Positions 30,201 to 45,800 of a stretch of DNA of 64,000 nt are shown here, piece by piece. The position numbers and the translations under genes were made by a program. The notes under the pieces were generated by a model. That model did no database searches, was not told the origin of the DNA, and saw nothing but the letters and a program-made list of their open reading frames with translations. This stretch comes from Acanthosepion esculentum (lineage: Eukaryota; Mollusca; Cephalopoda; Sepiida; Sepiidae). The stretch spans positions 58,000,157-58,064,156 of the forward strand of contig OZ038517.1 of assembly GCA_964036315.1 (NCBI GenBank), read 5' to 3'. Each line of letters begins with the position of its first letter. Position 1 is the stretch's first letter.

Positions 30201-32900
30201 GTTTTTCAACGTTAAACACGCTAGTTTGAAAATTGAATGTGCTGTTTGAAATCATTAGAAAACCAATAAAATTATTGAAAATCGATATGGTATCGATCAG
30301 AAAATATTGATTTTGACAATTTCCAACAGTTTACACAAAGTTTTATTGCAAATATTAAGTTTTACAAACTTTTGAAAAATATTGAAATTTCAATGCAAAA
30401 GCAAGCAATTCTAGCTAGTTTTTCAACGTTAAACACGCTAGTTTGAAAATTGAATGTGCTGTTTGAAATCATTAGAAAACCAATAAAATTATTGAAAATC
30501 GATATGGTATCGATCAGAAAATATTGATTTTGACAATTTCCAACAGTTTACACAAAGTTTTATTGCAAATATTAAGTTTTACAAACTTTTGAAAAATATT
30601 GAAATTTCAATGCAAAAGCAAGCAATTCTAGCTAGTTTTTCAACGTTAAACACGCTAGTTTGAAAATTGAATGTGCTGTTTGAAATCATTAGAAAACCAA
30701 TAAAATTATTGAAAATCGATATGGTATCGATCAGAAAATATTGATTTTGACAATTTCCAACAGTTTACACAAAGTTTTATTGCAAATATTAAGTTTTACA
30801 AACTTTTGAAAAATATTGAAATTTCAATGCAAAAGCAAGCAATTCTAGCTAGTTTTTCAACGTTAAACACGCTAGTTTGAAAATTGAATGTGCTGTTTGA
30901 AATCATTAGAAAACCAATAAAATTATTGAAAATCGATATGGTATCGATCAGAAAATATTGATTTTGACAATTTCCAACAGTTTACACAAAAGTTTTATTG
31001 CAAATATTAAGTTTTACAAACTTTTGAAAAATATTGAAATTTCAATGCAAAAGCAAGCATTTCTAGCTAGTTTTTCAACGTTAAACACGCTAGTTTGAAA
31101 ATTGAATGTGCTGTTTGAAATCATTAGAAAACCAATAAAATTATTGAAAATCGATATGGTATCGATCAGAAAATATTGATTTTGACAATTTCCAACAGTT
31201 TACACAAAGTTTTATTGCAAATATTAAGTTTTACAAACTTTTGAAAAATATTGAAATTTCAATGCAAAAGCAAGCATTTCTAGCTTGTTTTTCAACGTTA
31301 AACACGCTAGTTTGAAAATTGAATGTGCTGTTTGAAATCATTAGAAAACCAATAAAATTATTGAAAATCGATATGGTATCGATCAGAAAATATTGATTTT
31401 GACAATTTCCAACAGTTTACACAAAGTTTTATTGCAAATATTAAGTTTTACAAACTTTTGAAAAATATTGAAATTTCAATGCAAAAGCAAGCATTTCTAG
31501 CTTGTTTTTCAACGTTAAACACGCTAGTTTGAAAATTGAATGTGCTGTTTGAAATCATTAGAAAACCAATAAAATTATTGAAAATCGATATGGTATCGAT
31601 CAGAAAATATTGATTTTGACAATTTCCAACAGTTTACACAAAGTTTTATTGCAAATATTAAGTTTTACAAACTTTTGAAAAATATTGAAATTTCAATGCA
31701 AAAGCAAGCAATTCTAGCTAGTTTTTCAACGTTAAACACGCTAGTTTGAAAATTGAATGTGCTGTTTGAAATCATTAGAAAACCAATAAAATTATTGAAA
31801 ATCGATATGGTATCGATCAGAAAATATTGATTTTGACAATTTCCAACAGTTTACACAAAGTTTTATTGCAAATATTAAGTTTTACAAACTTTTGAAAAAT
31901 ATTGAAATTTCAATGCAAAAGCAAGCAATTCTAGCTAGTTTTTCAACGTTAAACCCGCTAGTTTGAAAATTGAATGTGCTGTTTGAAATCATTAGAAAAC
32001 CAATAAAATTATTGAAAATCGATATGGTATCGATCAGAAAATATTGATTTTGACAATTTCCAACAGTTTACACAAAGTTTTATTGCAAATATTAAGTTTT
32101 ACAAACTTTTGAAAAATATTGAAATTTCAATGCAAAAGCAAGCATTTCTAGCTTGTTTTTCAACGTTAAACACGCTAGTTTGAAAATTGAATGTGCTGTT
32201 TGAAATCATTAGAAAACCAATAAAATTATTGAAAATCGATATGGTATCGATCAGAAAATATTGATTTTGAGAATTTCCAACAGTTTACACAAAGTTTTAT
32301 TGCAAATATTAAGTTTTACAAACTTTTGAAAAATATTGAAATTTCAATGCAAAAGCAAGCAATTCTAGCTAGTTTTTCAACGTTAAACACGCTAGTTTGA
32401 AAATTGAATGTGCTGTTTGAAATCATTAGAAAACCAATAAAATTATTGAAAATCGATATGGTATCGATCAGAAAATATTGATTTTGACAATTTCCAACAG
32501 TTTACACAAAGTTTTATTGCAAATATTAAGTTTTACAAACTTTTGAAAAATATTGAAATTTCAATGCAAAAGCAAGCATTTCTAGCTTGTTTTTCAACGT
32601 TAAACACGCTAGTTTGAAAATTGAATGTACTGTTTGAAATCATTAGAAAACCAATAAAATTATTGAAAATCGATATGGTATCGATCAGAAAATATTGATT
32701 TTGACAATTTCCAACAGTTTACACAAAGTTTTATTGCAAATATTAAGTTTTACAAACTTTTGAAAAATATTGAAATTTCAATGCAAAAGCAAGCATTTCT
32801 AGCTAGTTTTTCAACGTTAAACACGCTAGTTTGAAAATTGAATGTGCTGTTTGAAATCATAAGAAAACCAATAAAATTATTGAAAATCGATATGGTATCG
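24290..32900 (+). repeat. HOR domain with 869-bp and related periods
   Basis: The GTACTG variant lies at 25029, 25680, 26549, 27634, 28503, 28937, 29806 and 32628. Intervals are 651, 869, 1085, 869, 434, 869 and 2822 bp, each a multiple of 217 plus at most one base. The extra base is an added A in CGTTAAAACACG, which accompanies the variant CAATCTTTTG at 26023, 27977 and 29280 (and 24296, 24732). Some GTACTG monomers are followed by a CATAAG monomer (25029, 26549, 28503, 29806, 32628), others by the CAATCTT monomer (25680, 27634, 28937), so the real unit is compound. Confidence 0.85.
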
Positions 32901-34049
32901 ATCAGAAAATATTGATTTTGACAATTTCCAACAGTTTACACAAAGTTTTATTGCAAATATTAAGTTTTACAAACTTTTGAAAAATATTGAAATTTCAATG
33001 CAAAAGCAAGCATTTCTAGCTTGTTTTTCAACGTTAAACACGCTAGTTTGAAAATTGAATGTGCTGTTTGAAATCATTAGAAAACCAATAAAATTATTGA
33101 AAATCGATATGGTATCGATCAGAAAATATTGATTTTGACAATTTCCAACAGTTTACACAAAGTTTTATTGCAAATATTAAGTTTTACAAACTTTTGAAAA
33201 ATATTGAAATTTCAATGCAAAAGCAAGCAATTCTAGCTTGTTTTTCAACGTTAAACACGCTAGTTTGAAAATTGAATGTGCTGTTTGAAATCATTAGAAA
33301 ACCAATAAAATTATTGAAAATCGATATGGTATCGATCAGAAAATATTGATTTTGACAATTTCCAACAGTTTACACAAAGTTTTATTGCAAATATTAAGTT
33401 TTACAAACTTTTGAAAAATATTGAAATTTCAATGCAAAAGCAAGCAATTCTAGCTAGTTTTTCAACGTTAAACACGCTAGTTTGAAAATTGAATGTGCTG
33501 TTTGAAATCATTAGAAAACCAATAAAATTATTGAAAATCGATATGGTATCGATCAGAAAATATTGATTTTGACAATTTCCAACAGTTTACACAAAGTTTT
33601 ATTGCAAATATTAAGTTTTACAAACTTTTGAAAAATATTGAAATTTCAATGCAAAAGCAAGCATTTCTAGCTTGTTTTTCAACATTAAACACGCTAGTTT
33701 GAAAATTGAATGTGCTGTTTGAAATCATTAGAAAACCAATAAAATTATTGAAAATCGATATGGTATCGATCAGAAAATATTGATTTTGACAATTTCCAAC
33801 AGTTTACACAAAGTTTTATTGCAAATATTAAGTTTTACAAACTTTTGAAAAATATTGAAATTTCAATGCAAAAGCAAGCATTTCTAGCTTGTTTTTCAAC
33901 GTTAAACACGCTAGTTTGAAAATTGAATGTGCTGTTTGAAATCATTAGAAAACCAATAAAATTATTGAAAATCGATATGGTATCGATCAGAAAATATTGA
34001 TTTTGACAATTTCCAACAGTTTAAACAAAGTTTTATTGCAAATATTAAG

Positions 34050-37000
34050 TTTTACAAAATTTTGAAAAATATTGAAATTTCAATGCAAAAGCAAGCATTT
34101 CTAGCTTGTTTTTCAACGTTAAACACGCTAGTTTGAAAATTGAATGTGCTGTTTGAAATCATTAGAAAACCAATAAAATTATTGAAAATCGATATGGTAT
34201 CGATCAGAAAATATTGATTTTGACAATTTCCAACAGTTTAAACAAAGTTTTATTGCAAATATTAAGTTTTACAAACTTTTGAAAAATATTGAAATTTCAA
34301 TGCAAAAGCAAGCATTTCTAGCTTGTTTTTCAACGTTAAACACGCTAGTTTGAAAATTGAATGTGCTGTTTGAAATCATTAGAAAACCAATAAAAATATT
34401 GAAAATCAATATGGTATCGATCAGAAAATATTGATTTTGACAATTTCCAACAGTTTACACAAAGTTTTATTGCAAATATTAAGTTTTACAAACTTTTGAA
34501 AAATATTGAAATTTCAATGCAAAAGCAAGCATTTCTAGCTTGTTTTTCAACGTTAAACACGCTAGTTTGAAAATTGAATGTGCTGTTTGAAATCATTAGA
34601 AAACCAATAAAATTATTGAAAATCGATATGGTATCGATCAGAAAATATTGATTTTGACAATTTCCAACAGTTTACACAAAGTTTTATTGCAAATATTAAG
34701 TTTTACAAACTTTTGAAAAATATTGAAATTTCAATGCAAAAGCAAGCAATTCTAGCTAGTTTTTCAACGTTAAACACGCTAGTTTGAAAATTGAATGTGC
34801 TGTTTGAAATCATTAGAAAACCAATAAAATTATTGAAAATCGATATGGTATCGATCAGAAAATATTGATTTTGACAATTTCCAACAGTTTACACAAAGTT
34901 TTATTGCAAATATTAAGTTTTACAAACTTTTGAAAAATATTGAAATTTCAATGCAAAAGCAAGCATTTCTAGCTTGTTTTTCAACGTTAAACACGCTAGT
35001 TTGAAAATTGAATGTGCTGTTTGAAATCATTAGAAAACCAATAAAATTATTGAAAATCGATATGGTATCGATCAGAAAATATTGATTTTGACAATTTCCA
35101 ACAGTTTACACAAAGTTTTATTGCAAATATTAAGTTTTACAAACTTTTGAAAAATATTGAAATTTCAATGCAAAAGCAAGCATTTCTAGCTTGTTTTTCA
35201 ACGTTAAACACGCTAGTTTGAAAATTGAATGTGCTGTTTGAAATCATTAGAAAACCAATAAAATTATTGAAAATCGATATGGTATAGATCAGAAAATATT
35301 GATTTTGACAATTTCCAACAGTTTACACAAAGTTTTATTGCAAATATTAAGTTTTACAAACTTTTGAAAAATATTGAAATTTCAATGCAAAAGCAAGCAT
35401 TTCTAGCTTGTTTTTCAACGTTAAACACGCTAGTTTGAAAATTGAATGTGCTGTTTGAAATCATTAGAAAACCAATAAAATTATTGAAAATCGATATGGT
35501 ATCGATCAGAAAATATTGATTTTGACAATTTCCAACAGTTTACACAAAGTTTTATTGCAAATATTAAGTTTTACAAACTTTTGAAAAATATTGAAATTTC
35601 AATGCAAAAGCAAGCATTTCTAGCTTGTTTTTCAACGTTAAACACGCTAGTTTGAAAATTGAATGTGCTGTTTGAAATCATTAGAAAACCAATAAAATTA
35701 TTGAAAATCGATATGGTATCGATCAGAAAATATTGATTTTGACAATTTCCAACAGTTTACACAAAGTTTTATTGCAAATATTAAGTTTTACAAACTTTTG
35801 AAAAATATTGAAATTTCAATGCAAACCAAGCATTTCTAGCTTGTTTTTCAACGTTAAACACGCTAGTTTGAAAATTGAATGTGCTGTTTGAAATCATTAG
35901 AAAACCAATAAAATTATTGAAAATCTATATGGTATCGATCAGAAAATATTGATTTTGACAATTTCCAACAGTTTACACAAAGTTTTATTGCAAATATTAA
36001 GTTTTACAAACTTTTGAAAAATATTGAAATTTCAATGCAAAAGCAAGCATTTCTAGCTTGTTTTTCAACGTTAAACACGCTAGTTTGAAAATTGAATGTG
36101 CTGTTTGAAATCATTAGAAAACCAATAAAATTATTGAAAATCGATATGGTATCGATCAGAAAATATTGATTTTGACAATTTCCAACAGTTTACACAAAGT
36201 TTTATTGCAAATATTAAGTTTTACAAACTTTTGAAAAATATTGAAATTTCAATGCAAAAGCAAGCATTTCTAGCTTGTTTTTCAACGTTAAACACGCTAG
36301 TTTGAAAATTGAATGTGCTGTTTGAAATCATTAGAAAACCAATAAAATTATTGAAAATCGATATGGTATCGATCAGAAAATATTGATTTTGACAATTTCC
36401 AACAGTTTACACAAAGTTTTATTGCAAATATTAAGTTTTACAAAATTTTGAAAAATATTGAAATTTCAATGCAAAAGCAAGCAATTCTAGCTAGTTTTTC
36501 AACGTTAAACACGCTAGTTTGAAAATTGAATGTGCTGTTTGAAATCATTAGAAAAGCAATAAAATTATTGAAAATCGATATGGTATCGATCAGAAAATAT
36601 TGATTTTGACAATTTCCAATAGTTTACACAAAGTTTTATTGCAAATATTAAGTTTTACAAACTATTGAAAAATATTGAAATTTCAATGCAAAAGCAAGCA
36701 TTTCTAGCTTGTTTTTCAACGTTAAACACGCTAGTTTGAAAATTGAATGTGCTGTTTGAAATCATTAGAAAACCAATAAAATTATTGAAAATCGATATGG
36801 TATCGATCAGAAAATATTGATTTTGACAATTTCCAACAGTTTACACAAAGTTTTATTGCAAATATTAAGTTTTACAAACTTTTGAAAAATATTGAAATTT
36901 CAATGCAAAAGCAAGCATTTCTAGCTTGTTTTTCAACGTTAAACACGCTAGTTTGAAAATTGAATGTGCTGTTTGAAATCATTAGAAAACCAATAAAATT

Positions 37001-38600
37001 ATTGAAAATCGATATGGTATCGATCAGAAAATATTGATTTTGACAATTTCCAACAGTTTACACAAAGTTTTATTGCAAATATTAAGTTTTACAAACTTTT
37101 GAAAAATATTGAAATTTCAATGCAAAAGCAAGCATTTCTAGCTTGTTTTTCAACGTTAAACACGCTAGTTTGAAAATTGAATGTGCTGTTTGAAATCATT
37201 AGAAAACCAATAAAATTATTGAAAATCGATATGGTATCGATCAGAAAATATTGATTTTGACAATTTCCAACAGTTTACACAAAGTTTTATTGCAAATATT
37301 AAGTTTTACAAACTTTTGGAAAATATTGAAATTTCAATGCAAACCAAGCATTTCTAGCTTGTTTTTCAACGTTAAACACGCTAGTTTGAAAATTGAATGT
37401 GCTGTTTGAAATCATTAGAAAACCAATAAAATTATTGAAAATCGATATGGTATCGATCAGAAAATATTGATTTTGACAATTTCCAACAGTTTACACAAAG
37501 TTTTATTGCAAATATTAAGTTTTACAAACTTTTGAAAAATATTGAAATTTCAATGCAAAAGCAAGCATTTCTAGCTTGTTTTTCAACGTTAAACACGCTA
37601 GTTTGAAAATTGAATGTGCTGTTTGAAATCATTAGAAAACCAATAAAATTATTGAAAATCGATATGGTATCGATCAGAAAATATTGATTTTGACAATTTC
37701 CAACAGTTTACATAAAGTTTTATTGCAAATATTAAGTTTTACAAACTTTTGAAAAATATTGAAATTTCAATGCAAACCAAGCATTTCTAGCTTGTTTTTC
37801 AACGTTAAACACGCTAGTTTGAAAATTGAATGTGCTGTTTGAAATCATTAGAAAACCAATAAAATTATTGAAAATCGATATGGTATCGATCAGAAAATAT
37901 TGATTTTGACAATTTCCAACAGTTTACACAAAGTTTTATTGCAAATATTAAGTTTTACAAACTTTTGAAAAATATTGAAATTTCAATGCAAAAGCAAGCA
38001 TTTCTCGCTTGTTTTTCAACGTTAAACACGCTAGTTTGAAAATTGAATGTGCTGTTTGAAATCATTAGAAAACCAATAAAATTATTGAAAATCGATATGG
38101 TATCGATCAGAAAATATTGATTTTGACAATTTCCAACAGTTTACACAAAGTTTTATTGCAAATATTAAGTTTTACAAACTTTTGAAAAATATTGAAATTT
38201 CAATGCAAAAGCAAGCATTTCTAGCTTGTTTTTCAACGTTAAACACGCTAGTTTGAAAATTGAATGTGCTGTTTGAAATCATTAGAAAACCAATAAAATT
38301 ATTGAAAATCGATATGGTATCGATCAGAAAATATTGATTTTGACAATTTCCAACAGTTTACACAAAGTTTTATTGCAAATATTAAGTTTTACAAAATTTT
38401 GAAAAATATTGAAATTTCAATGCAAAAGCAAGCAATTCTAGCTAGTTTTTCAACGTTAAACACGCTAGTTTGAAAATTGAATGTGCTGTTTGAAATCATT
38501 AGAAAACCAATAAAATTATTGAAAATCGATATGGTATCGATCAGAAAATATTGATTTTGACAATTTCCAATAGTTTACACAAAGTTTTATTGCAAATATT
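34050..38600 (+). repeat. Nine-monomer duplication
   Basis: CAAAATTTTGAAAA recurs at 36442 and 38393, and CAATAGTTTA at 36617 and 38568; both pairs are 1951 bp apart. That is 9 x 217 minus 2, and the two lost bases are explained by two monomers with GCAAACCAAGC in between (about 37342 and 37774). A third GCAAACCAAGC lies at 35822. Confidence 0.8.
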
Positions 38601-39829
38601 AAGTTTTACAAACTTTTGAAAAATATTGAAATTTCAATGCAAAAGCAAGCATTTCTAGCTTGTTTTTCAACGTTAAACACGCTAGTTTGAAAATTGAATG
38701 TGCTGTTTGAAATCATTAGAAAACCAATAAAATTATTGAAAATCGATATGGTATCGATCAGAAAATATTGATTTTGACAATTTCCAACAGTTTACACAAA
38801 GTTTTATTGCAAATATTAAGTTTTACAAACTTTTGAAAAATATTGAAATTTCAATGCAAAAGCAAGCATTTCTAGCTTGTTTTTCAACGTTAAACACGCT
38901 AGTTTGAAAATTGAATGTGCTGTTTGAAATCATTAGAAAACCAATAAAATTATTGAAAATCGATATGGTATCGATCAGAAAATATTGATTTTGACAATTT
39001 CCAACAGTTTACACAAAGTTTTATTACAAATATTAAGTTTTACAAACTTTTGAAAAATATTGAAATTTCAATGCAAAAGCAAGCATTTCTAGCTTGTTTT
39101 TCAACGTTAAACACGCTAGTTTGAAAATTGAATGTGCTGTTTGAAATCATTAGAAAACCAATAAAATTATTGAAAATCGATATGGTATCGATCAGAAAAT
39201 ATTGATTTTGAGAATTTCCAACAGTTTACACAAAGTTTTATTGCAAATATTAAGTTTTACAAACTTTTGAAAAATATTGAAATTTCAATGCAAAAGCAAG
39301 CAATTCTAGCTAGTTTTTCAACGTTAAACACGCTAGTTTGAAAATTGAATGTGCTGTTTGAAATCATTAGAAAACCAATAAAATTATTGAAAATCGATAT
39401 GGTATCGATCAGAAAATATTGATTTTGACAATTTCCAACAGTTTACACAAAGTTTTATTGCAAATATTAAGTTTTACAAACTTTTGAAAAATATTGAAAT
39501 TTCAATGCAAAAGCAAGCATTTCTAGCTTGTTTTTCAACGTTAAACACGCTAGTTTGAAAATTGAATGTGCTGTTTGAAATCATTAGAAAACCAATAAAA
39601 TTATTGAAAATCGATATGGTATCGATCAGAAAATATTGATTTTGACAATTTCCAACAGTTTACACAAAGTTTTATTGCAAATATTAAGTTTTACAAACTT
39701 TTGAAAAATATTGAAATTTCAATGCAAAAGCAAGCAATTCTAGCTAGTTTTTCAACGTTAAACACGCTAGATTGAAAATTGAATGTGCTGTTTGAAATCA
39801 TTAGAAAACCAATAAAATTATTGAAAATC

Positions 39830-42800
39830 GATATGGTATGGATCAGAAAATATTGATTTTGACAATTTCCAACAGTTTACACAAAGTTTTATTGCAAATA
39901 TTAAGTTTTACAAACTTTCGAAAAATATTGAAATTTCAATGCAAAAGCAAGCATTTCTAGCTTGTTTTTCAACGTTAAACACGCTAGTTTGAAAATTGAA
40001 TGTGCTGTTTGAAATCATTAGAAAACCAATAAAATTATTGAAAATCGATATGGTATCGATCAGAAAATATTGATTTTGACAATTTCCAACAGTTTACACA
40101 AAGTTTTATTGCAAATATTAAGTTTTACAAACTTTTGAAAAATATTGAAATTTCAATGCAAAAGCAAGCATTTCTAGCTAGTTATTCAACGTTAAACACG
40201 CTAGTTTGAAAATTGAATGTGCTGTTTGAAATCATTAGAAAACCAATAAAATTATTGAAAATCGATATGGTATCGATCAGAAAATATTGATTTTGACAAT
40301 TTCCAACAGTTTACACAAAGTTTTATTGCAAATATTAAGTTTTACAAACTTTTGAAAAATATTGAAATTTCAATGCAAAAGCAAGCATTTCTAGCTTGTT
40401 TTTCAACGTTAAACACGCTAGTTTGAAAATTGAATGTGCTGTTTGAAATCATTAGAAAACCAATAAAATTATTGAAAATCGATATGGTATCGATCAGAAA
40501 ATATTGATTTTGACAATTTCCAACAGTTTACACAAAGTTTTATTGCAAATATTAAGTTTTACAAACTTTTGAAAAATATTGAAATTTCAATGCAAAAGCA
40601 AGCATTTCTAGCTAGTTTTTCAACGTTAAACACGCTAGTTTGAAAATTGAATGTGCTGTTTGAAATCACTAGAAAACCAATAAAATTATTGAAAATCGAT
40701 ATGGTATCGATCAGAAAATATTGATTTTGACAATTTCCAACAGTTTACACAAAGTTTTATTGCAAATATTAAGTTTTACAAACTTTTGAAAAATATTGAA
40801 ATTTCAATGCAAAAGCAAGCATTTCTAGCTAGTTTTTCAACGTTAAACACGCTAGTTTGAAAATTGAATGTGCTGTTTGAAATCATTAGAAAACCAATAA
40901 AATTATTGAAAATCGATATGGTATCGATCAGAAAATATTGATTTTGACAATTTCCAACAGTTTACACAAAGTTTTATTGCAAATATTAAGTTTTACAAAC
41001 TTTTGAAAAATATTGAAATTTCAATGCAAAAGCAAGCATTTCTAGCTAGTTATTCAACGTTAAACACGCTAGTTTGAAAATTGAATGTGCTGTTTGAAAT
41101 CATTAGAAAAACAATAAAATTATTGAAAATCGATATGGTATCGATCAGAAAATATTGATTTTGATAATTTCCAACAGTTTACACAAAGTTTTATTGCAAA
41201 TATTAAGTTTTACAAACTTTTGAAAAATATTGAAATTTCAATGCAAAAGCAAGCATTTCTAGCTTGTTTTTCAACGTTAAACACGCTAGTTTGAAAATTG
41301 AATGTGCTGTTTGAAATCATTAGAAAACCAATAAAATTATTGAAAATCGATATGGTATCGATCAGAAAATATTGATTTTGACAATTTCCAACAGTTTACA
41401 CAAAGTTTTATTGCAAATATTAAGTTTTACAAACTTTTGAAAAATATTGAAATTTCAATGCAAAAGCAAGCATTTCTAGCTAGTTTTTCAACGTTAAACA
41501 CGCTAGTTTGAAAATTGAATGTGCTGTTTGAAATCATTAGAAAACCAATAAAATTATTGAAAATCGATATGGTATCGATCAGAAAATATTGATTTTGACA
41601 ATTTCCAACAGTTTACACAAAGTTTTATTGCAAATATTAAGTTTTACAAACTTTTGAAAAATATTGAAATTTCAATGCAAAAGCAAGCAATTCTAGCTAG
41701 TTTTTCAACGTTAAACACGCTAGTTTGAAAATTGAATGTGCTGTTTGAAATCATTAGAAAACCAATAAAATTATTGAAAATCGATATGGTATCGATCAGA
41801 AAATATTGATTTTGACAATTTCCAACAGTTTACACAAAGTTTTATTGCAAATATTAAGTTTTACAAACTTTTGAAAAATATTGAAATTTCAATGCAAAAG
41901 CAAGCATTTCTAGCTAGTTTTTCAACGTTAAACACGCTAGTTTGAAAATTGAATGTGCTGTTTGAAATCATTAGAAAACCAATAAAATTATTGAAAATCG
42001 ATATGGTATCGATCAGAAAATATTGATTTTGACAATTTCCAACAGTTTACACAAAGTTTTATTGCAAATATTAAGTTTTACAAACTTTTGAAAAATATTG
42101 AAATTTCAATGCAAAAGCAAGCAATTCTAGCTAGTTTTTCAACGTTAAACACGCTAGTGTGAAAATTGAATGTGCTGTTTGAAATCATTAGAAAACCAAT
42201 AAAATTATTGAAAATCGATATGGTATGGATCAGAAAATATTGATTTTGACAATTTCCAACAGTTTACACAAAGTTTTATTGCAAATATTAAGTTTTACAA
42301 ACTTTCGAAAATATTGAAATTTCAATGCAAAAGCAAGCATTTCTAGCTTGTTTTTCAACGTTAAACACGCTAGTTTGAAAATTGAATGTGCTGTTTGAAA
42401 TCATTAGAAAACCAATAAAATTATTGAAAATCGATATGGTATCGATCAGAAAATATTGATGTTGACAATTTCCAACAGTTTACACAAAGTTTTATTGCAA
42501 ATATTAAGTTTTACAAACTTTCGAAAAATATTGAAATTTCAATGCAAAAGCAAGCATTTCTAGCTTGTTTTTCAACGTTAAACACGCTAGTTTGAAAATT
42601 GAATGTGCTGTTTGAAATCATTAGAAAACCAATAAAATTATTGAAAATCGATATGGTATCGATCAGAAAATATTGATTTTGACAATTTCCAACAGTTTAC
42701 ACAAAGTTTTATTGCAAATATTAAGTTTTACAAACTTTTGAAAAATATTGAAATTTCAATGCAAAAGCAAGCATTTCTAGCTAGTTATTCAACGTTAAAA

Positions 42801-45800
42801 ACGCTAGTTTGAAAATTGAATGTGCTGTTTGAAATCATTAGAAAACCAATAAAATTATTGAAAATCGATATGGTATCGATCAGAAAATATTGATTTTGAC
42901 AATTTCCAACAGTTTACACAAAGTTTTATTGCAAATATTAAGTTTTACAAACTTTTGAAAAATATTGAAATTTCAATGCAAAAGCATGCATTTCTAGCTA
43001 GTTTTTCAACGTTAAACACGCTAGTTTGAAAATTGAATGTGCTGTTTGAAATCATTAGAAAACCAATAAAATTATTGAAAATCGATATGGTATCGATCAG
43101 AAAATATTGATTTTGACAATTTCCAACAGTTTACACAAAGTTTTATTGCAAATATTAAGTTTTACAAACTTTCGAAAAATATTGAAATTTCAATGCAAAA
43201 GCAAGCATTTCTAGCTTGTTTTTCAACGTTAAACACGCTAGTTTGAAAATTGAATGTGCCGTTTGAAATCATTAGAAAACCAATAAAATTATTGAAAATC
43301 GATATGGTATCGATCAGAAAATATTGATTTTGACAATTTCCAACAGTTTACACAAAGTTTTATTGTAAATATTAAGTTTTACAAACTTTTGAAAAATATT
43401 GAAATTTCAATGCAAAAGCAAGCATTTCTAGCTAGTTATTCAACGTTAAACACGCTAGTTTGAAAATTGAATGTGCTGTTTGAAATCATTAGAAAACCAA
43501 TAAAATTATTGAAAATCGATATGGTATGGATCAGAAAATATTGATTTTGACAATTTCCAACAGTTTACACAAAGTTTTATTGCAAATATTAAGTTTTACA
43601 AACTTTCGAAAAATATTGAAATTTCAATGCAAAAGCAAGCATTTCTAGCTTGTTTTTCAACGTTAAACACGCTAGTTTGAAAATTGAATGTGCTGTTTGA
43701 AATCATTAGAAAACCAATAAAATTATTGAAAATCGATATGGTATCGATCAGAAAATATTGATTTTGACAATTTCCAACAGTTTACACAAAGTTTTATTGC
43801 AAATATTAAGTTTTACAAACTTTTGAAAAATATTGAAATTTCAATGCAAAAGCAAGCATTTCTAGCTAGTTTTTCAACGTTAAACACGCTAGTTTGAAAA
43901 TTGAATGTGCTGTTTGAAATCATTAGAAAACCAATAAAATTATTGAAAATCGATATGGTATCGATCAGAAAATATTGATTTTGACAATTTCCAACAGTTT
44001 ACACAAAGTTTTATTGCAAATATTAAGTTTTACAAACTTTTGAAAAATATTGAAATTTCAATGCAAAAGCAAGCATTTCTAGCTAGTTTTTCAACGTTAA
44101 ACACGCTAGTTTGAAAATTGAATGTGCTGTTTGAAATCACTAGAAAACCAATAAAATTATTGAAAATCGATATGGTATCGATCAGAAAATATTGATTTTG
44201 ACAATTTCCAACAGTTTACACAAAGTTTTATTGCAAATATTAAGTTTTACAAACTTTTGAAAAATATTGAAATTTCAATGCAAAAGCAAGCATTTCTAGC
44301 TAGTTTTTCAACGTTAAACACGCTAGTTTGAAAATTGAATGTGCTGTTTGAAATCATTAGAAAACCAATAAAATTATTGAAAATCGATATGGTATCGATC
44401 AGAAAATATTGATTTTGACAATTTCCAACAGTTTACACAAAGTTTTATTGCAAATATTAAGTTTTACAAACTTTTGAAAAATATTGAAATTTCAATGCAA
44501 AAGCAAGCATTTCTAGCTAGTTATTCAACGTTAAACACGCTAGTTTGAAAATTGAATGTGCTGTTTGAAATCATTAGAAAAACAATAAAATTATTGAAAA
44601 TCGATATGGTATCGATCAGAAAATATTGATTTTGATAATTTCCAACAGTTTACACAAAGTTTTATTGCAAATATTAAGTTTTACAAACTTTTGAAAAATA
44701 TTGAAATTTCAATGCAAAAGCAAGCATTTCTAGCTTGTTTTTCAACGTTAAACACGCTAGTTTGAAAATTGAATGTGCTGTTTGAAATCATTAGAAAACC
44801 AATAAAATTATTGAAAATCGATATGGTATCGATCAGAAAATATTGATTTTGACAATTTCCAACAGTTTACACAAAGTTTTATTGCAAATATTAAGTTTTA
44901 CAAACTTTTGAAAAATATTGAAATTTCAATGCAAAAGCAAGCATTTCTAGCTAGTTTTTCAACGTTAAACACGCTAGTTTGAAAATTGAATGTGCTGTTT
45001 GAAATCATTAGAAAACCAATAAAATTATTGAAAATCGATATGGTATCGATCAGAAAATATTGATTTTGACAATTTCCAACAGTTTACACAAAGTTTTATT
45101 GCAAATATTAAGTTTTACAAACTTTTGAAAAATATTGAAATTTCAATGCAAAAGCAAGCAATTCTAGCTAGTTTTTCAACGTTAAACACGCTAGTTTGAA
45201 AATTGAATGTGCTGTTTGAAATCATTAGAAAACCAATAAAATTATTGAAAATCGATATGGTATCGATCAGAAAATATTGATTTTGACAATTTCCAACAGT
45301 TTACACAAAGTTTTATTGCAAATATTAAGTTTTACAAACTTTTGAAAAATATTGAAATTTCAATGCAAAAGCAAGCATTTCTAGCTAGTTTTTCAACGTT
45401 AAACACGCTAGTTTGAAAATTGAATGTGCTGTTTGAAATCATTAGAAAACCAATAAAATTATTGAAAATCGATATGGTATCGATCAGAAAATATTGATTT
45501 TGACAATTTCCAACAGTTTACACAAAGTTTTATTGCAAATATTAAGTTTTACAAACTTTTGAAAAATATTGAAATTTCAATGCAAAAGCAAGCAATTCTA
45601 GCTAGTTTTTCAACGTTAAACACGCTAGTGTGAAAATTGAATGTGCTGTTTGAAATCATTAGAAAACCAATAAAATTATTGAAAATCGATATGGTATGGA
45701 TCAGAAAATATTGATTTTGACAATTTCCAACAGTTTACACAAAGTTTTATTGCAAATATTAAGTTTTACAAACTTTCGAAAAATATTGAAATTTCAATGT

